A DNA stretch of 64,000 nt from Pycnopodia helianthoides (Eukaryota > Echinodermata > Asteroidea > Forcipulatida > Asteriidae): the NCBI GenBank assembly GCA_032158295.1, contig CM063246.1, positions 11,533,608 to 11,597,607 of the forward strand, in the 5' to 3' direction. The first letter of the stretch is position 1; each line of letters opens with the position of its first letter. The position numbers and the translations under genes are program-made. Positions 10,697 through 30,300 of the stretch are shown here, piece by piece. Below the pieces are notes generated by a model. It was not told where the DNA came from and made no database searches. It saw only the letters and a list, made by a program, of their open reading frames with translations.

Positions 10697-12605
10697 TCAG
10701 TTTTTGTGTTTGTTGTCTTGTTTAACCTTGTTTTGTATCTTTCCCGGCTCTTCCTCAAAAACGGACGGTGTCCTGAAGGAGCCACCGATACGATCCCACA
10801 GCGTGAAGTACTGACCGTAGTTGTAATTGTAATACAGGTGGTGATCGGTGTGGTGGGCGGAGCCATTGATGAACGGTCTGAGAACGGTTGGTACCCGGTA
10901 GTCACCGTCGTGGATACTGATGGTCCACACGTTCACCAGGAGGAAGAGCACCAGGTAAGCGTGCTTGTTGAGCGGGAAGAGGAACGGGTAACAGTGGTAC
11001 GGGAGGCTCTGCAGAAACCCGTCCAATGGGTGAAAGGCATAGCTTGCGAAGGGCGTGGGCACCTTCCAAAGGTGGTGCTGCTTGTGGATATAGCGGTAGA
11101 CGAAACGATGTGTAACCAGCGATGAATCCAATAGATAAAACAGTCGCAGAATAATATCATTCCGATGACGTCACGTATGATCAAGAACATTCCTGCAATT
11201 TGAACGGAGTTCAAAAAAATGTTTGTGTTTGATGTCTGGTGTACATGTCTCGTACATACATTTAGCATACAGACCTTACGCATTGATGTCATCACGCCGC
11301 CATCTTAGAGGTAAACGATGGTGCTGACGTCATGTGCATAAGGTCCACTGTAGCTTTACATTATTTTTGATCAATTTTCACTGAAACTTCGTTTTCATCA
11401 AAATAAATATTATTCTGTAGTGTAGTCTCTTCGCATAATTATTAATACAGTCCCGTTAAAAAAGTAATATCTTTAGAGAGGAGTGTTATAGCTCTGAAAA
11501 GGGGGCCTTTGTGTGATCTCGACGTTTCAAGCAGTATACTCTGCTTGTCTTCAGCAGGACGAGCAGAGCAAAGCAGAGTTGGTTATTGGCTTTTCAGAGC
11601 CACTGCACTTCTTCCAGTAAAGACATACAAATGGTTGTGCCCCGCAAGTTTAATAGTAATAGTGACTTTTGTATGGGCACACCATGTAAATCTTCAACAC
11701 CACTTGGTCATAACAACAGATCTTGTCTGTTGTTTCGTTTCTTGTTGTGCAGAAAAAACAAGATCTGGATGAAACACACTAATTTCACTCTTGTACTTAT
11801 TACACAAACTTAATTTAATTGAGTGAATCGAAAGATTTAATATACAGGATTGGTATGAGCTGACAATAGTCACAGACATTGTTCACCGATTCTGGTATAA
11901 TAGCTTCGAGGGACAGATTATTTTCGGCACTCTAATTACCTTCAAATCCTTCGGCTTGGACTTCCTCGAGTGTGTACAACTTTCCGCAACCTCGTACCTC
12001 GGGGACGACAAAGAACGACATAAGGAGCGCGACTTGAAATCCCCCTGTAACAGATTGCTTGATCTCGCGGGAGACTTGGTTCTAGAGGTGAACAGTTTAC
12101 AAAACAAATATTTTTATTTTTTCAAAAATTCAAGAAAAGTACCAACCCTTACAATTTGTAAAGTAGGCCTAGGGAGTTATTTAAAGAAACCGTCCAGAAC
12201 AGTATGGCGATAAGATAATTCGGCTGTTACTTTTATAAGTCTTGAATTTAAGTGGTAATTGTGATGCAAAATGTAAAATTTCACACATGAACAGTGTAGT
12301 ATCTTGCCTGCCCAAAAATGCCCTGGAATGTACAAGATCACTCTTTTTGTGAATAAAGATTATAATATGGTCACTAAAAGTTGATAACTTACCTTTAAAA
12401 ACAGCGGGTTCTTCATCAATTTGTGATCGTAAACGAAGACAAAGTTGACGGTGCATAGTGTGAAATAACTTATCATAGCACCACCATAGAGGAAGAGACA
12501 AACGGTGACAGACTGGCGAAGCCAGTAGTCTTCACTCCAGCCGTTTGGATAAATGCTGTACTTGGTGAAGAGGTGACGATCCAAAAAGTCCACAGCCAGA
12601 TCCAT
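10697..12605 (-). CDS. SC5D: Lathosterol oxidase (sterol C5-desaturase) paralogue A, frameshifted or mis-assembled
   Basis: Fatty-acid-hydroxylase-superfamily enzyme of the ER membrane that introduces the C5 double bond into delta-7 sterols. Coding exons: 12393-12605, 11940-12081, 10697-11192. All have GT-AG borders and the same phases as paralogue B. Exon 1 starts [16 protein letters not shown] and exon 2 starts NQVSREIK, which resembles the vertebrate protein more closely than B does there. Exon 3 carries HKQHH and HHTDHH, the second and third metal-binding histidine boxes. The first box is broken: the frame reads IYWIHRWLH and must gain one base near 11110 to continue into [13 protein letters not shown]. 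With that base the coding length is 852 nt (283 aa), the same as B. There is no other stop. An acceptor at 12618 and a donor at 12829-12830 suggest a retained 5' non-coding exon. A sequencing error or a very recent inactivation would both fit. Confidence 0.8.
11494..11660. repeat. GAAACGTC-type repeat, partly inverted pair
   Basis: On the minus strand CTGAAGACAAGCAG, a short loop, CTGCTTG, then AAACGTC (11519-11553). A second, degraded arm in the opposite orientation follows (GACGAGCAGAG, then TTTTCAGAGCCAC and GGTTGTGCCCCGCAAG). Same family as 14406-14624. Confidence 0.55.
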
Positions 12606-12618
12606 TTTAACAGCAAAC

Positions 12619-12900
12619 CTGGAGAAAAGAGAGTGTGGCGGTTGCACTGTTAGGTCTGAAGCAATCTATTTTGACAAGCTCATTTCAGTTCACACTGATT
12701 GAATTATAGTTTATGTACATAATTTCCTCCCAAAGAAGAAAGGGAACATTTGTAAAGAACTTTTTTTTCAAGAATTAAAAAAATGCAACACCGCCCCTCC
12801 AACCCGACTGTAGAGTAACGACATCTTACCTTAATACTCGTGAAATAAATGACAACGCTCCAAAAAAACTGTTTGCTCCTCAGTCGCTGGTCTTCTTGTG
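12619..12900 (-). other. Putative 5' non-coding exon and upstream region of SC5D paralogue A
   Basis: On the minus strand a good donor (AAG then gtaaga) falls at 12830, and a pyrimidine-rich acceptor (ttttctccag) ends at 12619, leaving 13 nt of leader before the ATG. Paralogue B has the same arrangement. The 5' end of the non-coding exon is not defined. This supports paralogue A still being transcribed, or having been until recently. Confidence 0.4.
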
Positions 12901-13369
12901 AAGGGCCTATAGTCTAAAGTTTGGTCTACTTCGGTGACCCGTGCATTCGGTATTTGTATGGTTGTGGATTTAGTTTTTTTTTAAACAGTAAACCAAATTC
13001 ATTACATTACTACAATTAACTAAAATAGATTTCTTTTTTTTTATCTCTGGAATTTTGTCCCGAGTGCGCCCAAAATTAGAACCACGGGAATGTATAAAAT
13101 AGGCCAAGGAATAGCCAGAACTAATTATACTGTTGACATTGTTGATCGCATGAAGTGTCCAAAGATTGACCATAATACTAAATAGCTTGGTGGGTGGTAA
13201 ACTGAACGTGCGTTACGAATCCACCTTTCCCTCTCGTTTTTGTGTTTCCTTCCTCCATGGTTAAAAGGCTACGGTGTACAAATTACACAAAAGTGTCGAG
13301 TTAAGTCAGTGTTCTCCTCTATTACAGTGGTCCACCGGCCATTGCTTAGTTAAAGCACACGAGGACCAG

Positions 13370-13562
13370 GGCCCACTTTCATAGAGCTGCTTAAGCAGAC
13401 AATATTGCTTAACAATTGTCTGCTAAGCGGAAATGGGCAGGATACCAGTCACAAATTGTACATGTAACATGGTAGTTTGGCTGGTAACCTTTTTTTCTGG
13501 TAAGCATAATTTTATTGAGCTTGGCTACTTTTTGTGCTGAAGTAGCTCTATGAAATTGGGCC
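13370..13562. mobile_element. GGGCCC-ended MITE, copy 3
   Basis: Starts GGCCCACTTTCATAGAGC and ends AAATTGGGCC. CAG duplicated at 13367-13369 and 13563-13565. Confidence 0.8.
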
Positions 13563-14405
13563 CAGTTGAAAACAGCCTCGATGTGTCTCGGCTGTCGTCT
13601 GCAATAGAAGGTGTTTATTTGAGAAAGACGGGAGGTGATTTTTTTGTACTCGTGTACAAAATGTATGTTCCTTTATATCCGCAAAGGAATATACACAGAG
13701 AGTGTTGAAAATGTGGTCGGCTAGATGTGTATACATAGGTATACACATTCTAGCCGGGGACCTATAACAAAATGAATATAGGCTAAGACCTCAGGGGAAA
13801 GGGGGCAACTGCCCTCCAACTTCGGGCAAAACAGTGGGGAAAATTCGGGCACAGCAAGAAGAAAACATCAGCCAGAGAAAGCAAAGTCATACCGCTATTA
13901 GAAATTGGTACTTATGTTTTTGTCCGACTAAAATTTTAGGCAAATCAACCCTTCTGCCCCCACCCCACCCCTCTCAAACAAGTCCACATGCACCATGAAG
14001 GGACGATAGGGTCTCGGTTGGGTATGGTCCCCAGTTGGAAAGTGTGTACAAAAAAACACAACTTTCTGCTGAAGCAGCTCTAATTTGGCCCAGAGCAACC
14101 GTACATATTGGAAGCAACCGCAACATGAAAGCGAAGAACGAACTTCCGTCCACTTAGTTTTGGAAGTCCGTTGACTTCTTTGCCACTCAACCGTTTAGTC
14201 TAAAAATGTACTTTATCTCCACAACTGCCTACACCGCAAAAAATCAATCCGGTAAAATTAGAAGTGATAAGAAAGAGTGTTGAACTTATTGATGAGTTTC
14301 AATTAATCATTAACCAATTAGTCCAACAGCCGTCTCAGGCCAACAAAAGGCATCAAAAAGTTCGATGGCTTTTCCCGAACACTTTGTGGACAAAGAAGTA
14401 ACTGA

Positions 14406-14624
14406 AAAACTTGCGGGTACAACCATTGTGTAAAGAATACTGTTTGGAGGGGTGTTGGCTCTGAAAAGAGCCGTTGTGGTCTCGACGTTTCGAACAGTAT
14501 ACTCTGCTCGTCTTCAGGAAGACGAGCAGAGTATACTGTTCGAAACGTCGAGACCAAACCGGCTCTTCTCAGAGCCAACACTCCAACAAAAGAGATTTAC
14601 ACATGGTTGTACCCGCAAGTTTAC
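14406..14624. repeat. Large palindrome made of two head-to-head GAAACGTC repeats
   Basis: The arms meet at 14516/14517. The inner arms (14449-14584) match base for base with few exceptions, including CGAACAGTATACTCTGCTCG and its complement. The outer arms continue to TTGCGGGTACAACCA and TGGTTGTACCCGCAA with a 4-nt shift. Both strands can fold into a long hairpin. Confidence 0.9.
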
Positions 14625-15205
14625 TATTATTTATTTATAGTTTTTCCTATTTTTCAGGAGATAGCTTCAAACTTCACTTATACTTCGTGAACACTTCATA
14701 CATCCACGCACAACAATGTGTTAAAAGGGCACATTGCCTTCAAATCTCCCACAATGCTGCTGTTTGAAATTAATGCCTATCCTTCGTTTATGAGTTGTTT
14801 GTGCACTAAAACACCTTCTGTGTGATGTAATTAGAGAGTAGTGATTAACAAAGCACAAACTTGTCTCTGGAAATACAACCAGCGGAACATACGGTCCGCC
14901 ATTTTAAGGAGCCCCCCAAAAATAGTTCGTCAAAATAGAGGACCGTGTTCTGTCACGAAAGTACACATAAAACACAAAGTTTCAATGGATATTATGTGAT
15001 TAATTATATTTTACTTTTAAAATATCTTTCCAACCATATTTGTTTAATAATAAACGCTTTTTATAGCCCAATGCACCCAATCCGAAGGCAATAAGTCCAT
15101 TCACCTTGGAAGTAAAAGGGTGCTTCAGATTGAGGGCGTGTTTTATGCGACCCTGTCCAGAAACAAGTTTCCGACATAAAGTTCACTGACCGAAACTGGG
15201 TCGGT

Positions 15206-15360
15206 GTGGCGGCCCTGAAGGGACATCACACATCGCAATTTTTGTTTATATTTTACAATGGAGCAACTTGTTTGCAAAGATATTTGCGATAGTGTTTGCG
15301 ACATCGCAATTATTTGAAAAGAAATATGACGCTATGTGATGTCCCTAAAGGGCCACCATA
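15206..15360. mobile_element. TIR element with 7-bp target duplication
   Basis: The ends GTGGCGGCCCTGAAGGGACA and GTCCCTAAAGGGCCACC are inverted. GGTCGGT flanks both sides (15199-15205, 15361-15367). Size and duplication suggest a hAT-like non-autonomous element. Confidence 0.65.
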
Positions 15361-15949
15361 GGTCGGTAACCAAAAACGGTTCGTGACGTAGAAAATCTTA
15401 TGAAAATTAATGTTCTCAAAATGAACAGCCTTTATTTGATGTTCAATAATGTAACTTAGTCTTTCCAACTTTATTCGCATTTTTCGGTTGATATGCAAGT
15501 TTAGGTTGTTTTTGTAATTAAGAATTCTGGGTTTGTTTTTTTGGTGAGGATTCTGTTTACATTTTTCTTAGGTTTGAGTCAAGCCACAAGCTTTTACAAC
15601 CGGGGAAAAAAACCGGAAGCTTGATAATTCAAGCGCGCGGTTTCGGACAATCTAGGAACTGCTTTGAATAAACAAGAATCTTTGCGAAATTTAGGTTTTC
15701 AGGTTCGGAAAAAGCTGGAAGCTTGGTAATTCCGATGCGCCATTTCAAATAATTATAACATTTTTTTCATTGACATGCACCACGATGACTTGTCATAGGT
15801 TCCTTGTGAAACAAGAAAAATTAAACATTGTTGCCGCATTGTTTTCCTTCAGGCTGAAATGTACATTTATCAAATTATTCCACAAAAACTAGTTAAAATA
15901 AGAATGGTGTGTTGACAAACACAAATGCCCTGCTGAGATTAATCTCGTT

Positions 15950-16397
15950 CTTGAGTTATCACTCAGACAACATTTCTTTTGTTCTAGCCATAATGACCGT
16001 GTCGTTTGACACGAGGCTTCTAAAAACAATAGGCTTCTGGGGATCCCAAGACTAATCCGCACATCAAGTTTGGAGATATGCCAAGTCCATCTTGAGTTAG
16101 GGCTCGGACATTTCTTTTGTTTTAGTCATAATGACCCTGGCATTTTATATAAGGCATCCAAAAACAATAGACTTCTGGGGGATCCCAAGACCAATCCACA
16201 CATCAAGTATCAAGTTTGAAGTTGATATGCCCAGTCCTTCTCGAGTTATTACTCGGACATTTCTTTTGTTTAAGCCATGATGACCTTGACAGTTGACACA
16301 AAGGGCTTAAAATCAAAAGGATTCTTGGGGATCCCAAGACCAACCCACACATCAACTTTGGAGTTAATATAGCAAGTCCTTCCTTAGCTCGGACAAT
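15950..16397. repeat. Tandem repeat, three units of about 138-150 bp
   Basis: CATTTCTTTTGTT recurs at about 15971, 16109 and 16259. Each unit then carries CATAATGACC or CATGATGACC, an ACAATAG-type stretch, GGGGATCCCAAGAC and CACACATCAA. The middle unit has a 12-bp insertion. It lies downstream of the likely AHCY poly(A) site. Confidence 0.8.
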
Positions 16398-16599
16398 AAG
16401 CGCGCACACACACACGAGCATAAAATTCACCACACACACAACAAACTTTCTGTTGCACAAGCTCAACTGCAAGTCAGTTTAATCCATAATTGTAGAATCT
16501 GTACCACAAACTGTCCCTTGAAGATCTCATTTGGTAAAATTTGACTGATTTTATACATTGTATCAAATACAACAACACAATATTTAAGGCTACAAAAAC

Positions 16600-16605
16600 T
16601 TTATT
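16600..16605 (-). terminator. Candidate poly(A) signal of AHCY
   Basis: AATAAA on the minus strand, about 1.1 kb past the AHCY stop codon. It is the best-placed canonical hexamer before the tandem repeat. There is no transcript evidence. Confidence 0.35.
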
Positions 16606-17699
16606 TCCGAACAACGAAACAGTTAGAACATCCTTCAACTTAAACAAAGTAATATACTTGATTTCAAATCAATTCAAGGCGGCAAATATATGACAAGATT
16701 TAATTAACCCCAGCCAACCAACAGTACATTTTCACATGACAAGTAAAAATGCCCACAAAAAACCAACACCTTATCCTCATATGTAGCATGGATACATGAC
16801 AAAAAAATGCTAGAATTTTACATGTATCAAGAAATCATGCAATGACACCAAGAGCCCAGTGGATGTTAGTGAATCTTAGAGAAAGCGAAGCAGCAAGGAA
16901 TTTTTACGAAAAAATAAAGTCAGATTTTTAATTTGCCTTTTAACACTAAATCAAAGAGTACACCAAAACTATCTATGATAGACAAAATAAGTCCAGGGAA
17001 TAAGTAGATTAAAGGTGAGGTGTTTGCCCTGGTTTCACCGAACAACTTTGTGACTGAAAAATTTTGCCTTTGACATGCTCATAGGTAATTCTAAGGGCTG
17101 TCAAAAAATTTTACAAATTTGAAACACCAACTTTTGTTCCCCCTGTCTTTAGGGAAAGGCAACAACAACGCACCTTTAATTATTATTACCTTCTTGTGTA
17201 CCTTTAAAAGCCACTAAAACTCAAATTTCTAAGTAACCTTTTTTTTCCAATTTTTTCATGTGATTAAGCATGACAACTTCCCCTTTAGCATGGTTAAGGT
17301 TAAACCAACTGTGGCGATTGAATACAACTATTTAATCCCCTCCCCAAACAGTTTTCATAAAATGATTATTCAGAATATCTTGTATTTAAGCTTTGGTCAA
17401 CTCATCAATACAAGAAATTCTTTCGTAAGAACAAGCCTTGAAGCTCCAAGATATTTTCAAAGGTTGAGCACTGCGGCTCATTAGTATTCAGTTATGCAAA
17501 TTTATATACTGCTGTTGATCTTTGGTGTTGCCTACATGGAGGCAGACTTTCCATGCTAAAACTGGGATGACACTCTTGTAGTTAACATCAACTAGGAATC
17601 AATGATACATTTTTTTTCTTTTCTCGCACTTATTCTTTCCTAGTTGATGTTGGAGTTTGAAGTGGTGTGTTTTTCATCGAGGCGTTCTGATCGGTCATC

Positions 17700-26652
<8,953 letters not shown>

Positions 26653-26713
26653 TTTGACTAGGATGTTTTAGCGCACGTTCACAGAGCTGTTCCACAAGAG
26701 CCGGTGGCTAAAT
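26653..26713 (-). other. 5' UTR part of AHCY first coding exon
   Basis: On the minus strand a pyrimidine-rich acceptor (cctctttcag) precedes 26713, giving a 61-nt leader before the AHCY ATG. It implies an upstream non-coding exon, for which a donor is visible at 27090-27091. Confidence 0.5.
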
Positions 26714-27090
26714 CTGAAAGAGGAAAAATATAAAGTGTCATGCCATTAAATACACCACCCACAGTACGCAGTGGGCTAATTATAATATTTACGTCACCTC
26801 ACAGTCAACCTTGTTTTATAGACAGTGGTGCTGTTTCGACCCCTCGGTTATAAGGCGCACTTGAATATGTGGGTATGATAATATCACACACCCATGAGAA
26901 GAAGGCCCACATAAACGCTGCCTGATTGGCTAAACCACTTATAAGTTTTGCATATCTGAACAAAATTAGTCGTCCGACGCGCGCCGGATCAATCCAGTTT
27001 TTTTCAGCGATGGACGTCGATGCTTTGACTTTTTATATCTTCAAGTTACATATCAAAGTCGAGCATGAGAACTAGGAAGGATATTCTTAC

Positions 27091-27387
27091 CGAACAAAAC
27101 ATTTTCGTTGAAGTGTACACAAATCACACAGGAATCACAGGTCACCGAATTGCAAGTTAATTGCTGAAGCACCTTTTCATTGGTTTACAAGTAACATTAT
27201 GCATATAATTGGCCAATCGACGGACCCCTTATATCATTTCCGTGGCAGGTGCGCATAGCGCTGAGCCTAGCTGGACGTCTAGTCACATGATCACATGAGG
27301 TTTGTTGATTAGGGCAGCTAATGTAATGAGATCATCATTTTAGTTCTAGGACGGAGTGCTGAACGGCACAAATATTCGAGAGGCAAA
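27091..27387. promoter_or_regulatory. Divergent promoter shared by AHCY (-) and V-ATPase subunit d (+)
   Basis: A minus-strand donor at 27090/27091 (TTCG then gtaaga) marks a likely AHCY non-coding first exon. The subunit d ATG is at 27388, so both genes start within about 300 bp. The palindrome ATTGGCCAAT (27208-27217) offers a CCAAT box on each strand. The sequence TCACATGATCACATGA (27283-27298) is two abutting TCACATGA M-boxes, the site type bound by MITF/TFE factors that control V-ATPase genes in other animals. Transcription start sites are not determined. Confidence 0.5.
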
Positions 27388-30300
27388 ATGATGACCGAAA
27401 TGACTTTTAATATTAACGACGGGTACCTTGAGGCCCTCGTTAGAGGATTTAAAGGAGGGATCTTGAGGCAACCGGATTACTTAAATCTCGTCCAGTGTGA
27501 AATTTTAGAAGGTGAGTGAACTCGATTAAATGGGCCAGATTCCGGACAATATGTTTTCAGGCATTTTTTTAAATATCAATTGATAATAATGTTTATTATT
27601 ATTTTTATTAACATTATTATTTTGTCAGATCGTGATGCGTGTCACATTCATCAGTGTTCAGCTTCAAGTAATTATATCTTTGATAAGTTTAGTTAAAAAT
27701 TCTTTATGTTATCATGATTGAAATGAATTGAAATTGAATCCCTATTTCGTATTTGAAATTGAATTGACTGAACTGAATAAAGAGCAATCATTTTCTTTGC
27801 AGATCTCAAGTTGCATCTTCAGAGTACGGACTACGGGAACTTCCTTCAGAATGAGCCATCCCCTCTCACAGTGTCGGTTATTGACGACAGACTTAAGGAA
27901 AAACTTGTGGTAGAATTTCAACATCTCCGTAATCATGCAGTGGAACCGTTGTCCAAGTTCCTGGACTTTATCACGTAAGGATATAGAAAGTGCTGGAAGG
28001 AATGTTGAAGTAGTGAAGTGTCATGGCCGAGTGAGAGCACTAGACTCGAGCTTTTTGGTGTTTCTGATCAGCAGAGCGTGGTGGGTTCGGGTCCCGGTCG
28101 TGACACTTGTGTATCCTAAGCAAGATACTTTTACCATTATTGCTTTGTCCTTCGGATGGGACGTAAAGCCGTAGGTCACGTGTGTTGTGTAATGCACGTA
28201 AAAGTTAGTCACAAGGCTTCAGGGGAAAATGTGAGCCTATCTAAAAGCAAACAACAAAATTCCTTGCTGTCAATTTCACCGGAAAGAAAAACAAAAGTAA
28301 TTTGATGAAGCTGGAAATGTTAGTCTGTTGATCCAGTGTTTTGCCAAACTTATACTATCTCGGCCATGTTTCACCCTGTTCATTTTGTGCATTACATCCT
28401 GATAGGTATAGCTACATGATCGACAATATCATTCTTCTGATCACCGGTACCCTGCATCAGCGTTCCATCTCGGAGCTCATACCAAAGTGTCATCCGTTGG
28501 GAAGCTTCGAGCAAATGGAGGCTGTCAACGTTGCCACGACACCCGCCGATCTCTACAACGCTATTATTGTTGACACACAACTTGGTAAAATGTTAAAAAT
28601 GATGCTAGTTTATTTAATCATTTTAGCAAACACAGTGTATAAACCACTGAAAAGTACAAACAAGAAAAATTCCAGTCAAGAGAACAAGTTGGGTGAAAAC
28701 AATTCCCGTAACTCTGCAGGACTTTCAAAAAATGACAGACAGCGCAGAGGACATACAAAGCAAAACAAGAGAACAACAAAAAGGTTTATCTCTTAAACAG
28801 GTCATGCTTTGCTGTGTTCATATCTATACAACCAGACATTGCAACTTGATCATTCTAATGATTTGTCTAAATGCACATTGTTAGGCCGTGTCCAAATTAA
28901 GCAACTTCAGATGCGGTTAAGACCGTAAGCTACAGCCACTGCCAAAGCTGTCAATTCAGACACGGCTTTATAGCGCAGATCACTATCTAAGACCGTGTCC
29001 GAATTAGCGGCTACAGATACGGCTATGGCTAGATTTCCTGCATCATCATGCGTTGAAGTATAAGACGACTTCAGCAACACCCTTGGCAACAATCACAGCC
29101 GTAGCTGTAGCCGCCAATACGGACATGGCCTAACATAAACTATGCCAGCCTGCGATATGATACCATATGGTAAATGCTTCTTCACAGAACACACCTGTAG
29201 TACACAGTTGTGCCAACATACACAACCTGTGCAGTTGAATGGTTTCAACTGGTCGGTCAACTCGCTGGGAAACATTACCAAGCGTAAGGGGGGGGGGGTA
29301 AAAGTTAGGTCAGTTGACCACATGGAATAACTTGCGTCCCCTCCTTTGTCACTCTCACCAGCCCCGTTCTTCCAGGAGTGCATCTCGGAGCAGGATCTAG
29401 ACGAGATGAATATTGAGATCATTCGTAATACACTCTACAAAGCCTACCTGGAAGCGTTCTATAAGTTCTGCGATGAGCTGGGAGGCGCCACTACAGATGT
29501 CATGTGTACAATCCTCGGGGTAAGAATTCTATATTTTAGAGTGGATGATAAGGCAATCTGCCGCTCATTATCCGCTGCATGTTGTCTGCCAAAGATTTCA
29601 AGAACCACTTCATTTTTGATTTTGTTGTCGGACAATTCATAGTTTTGTTTCATTCTTTGGTATTTAGTTTGAGGCAGATCGCCGTGCGTTCATCATCACA
29701 ATCAACTCATTCGGTACTGAGTTGACAAAGGAAGATCGATTCAAGCTGTACCCACGGTGTGGACAACTCTATCCAGATGGGCTTGCCGCTCTGGCCAAGT
29801 GCGATGACTACGACCAGGTCAGAGCAGTGGCCGATAACTATGCTGTAAGTGTAGAGATTTGGTTTGTTAAACTTCTATCATCTATTCTTCATCTTTTTAA
29901 CCCTCCTACTGTGTGACCATTCAATATAAAATCCACTGTGGTCGGCCTAAATACATCTACACACAGATGATCCACTATACACAACCCATTCACTTGAATG
30001 GTTTCAAACAATTGGTTAACTCAATTGAAAATTTTACCTGATAAGGAGGGTTTATTTTTTATTTTTTTTTTTTTTTTTTTTGGTGCTTGACCCCACTGGT
30101 AGTCTACCAATATACAATTTCAAATATGACCACAATTAAAATGAGATCTATCAAAATCTATTTAAAAACCAAAAAGCTTCTATGTCCAATAGTAAACTGA
30201 AAACTTTATCAATACTTCCTTGTGTCCATAATAGTGAGAAATATTTAATCAGAAAATGGTTTTCATTTCACAATGTCCAGGAGTACAAACAACTCTTTGA

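Larger units (their letters stand above)
12901..16560. other. Intergenic stretch between SC5D-A and AHCY
   Basis: No gene recognised. It contains a GGGCCC-ended element (13370-13562), a large palindrome (14406-14624), a remnant of the 36.5-kb MITE family (about 14926-15083), a TIR element with a 7-bp target duplication (15206-15360) and a three-unit tandem repeat (about 15950-16397). Confidence 0.6.

Noticed and set aside
10670..11125. Long plus-strand open frame of 151 codons opposite SC5D-A exon 3, with a similar frame at 55806-56336
   Set aside because: Both lie antisense to the conserved SC5D exon, and their likeness simply mirrors the near-identical sense sequence. There are no splice or start signals of their own.
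14318..14640. Two almost identical short proteins on opposite strands (TVYSARLxEDEQSILFETSRP)
   Set aside because: They are translations of the two arms of the palindrome at 14406-14624, not genes.
16001..16397. CRISPR-like array suggested by regularly spaced repeats
   Set aside because: The units are contiguous 138-150 bp tandem copies without distinct spacers, and the genome is eukaryotic.
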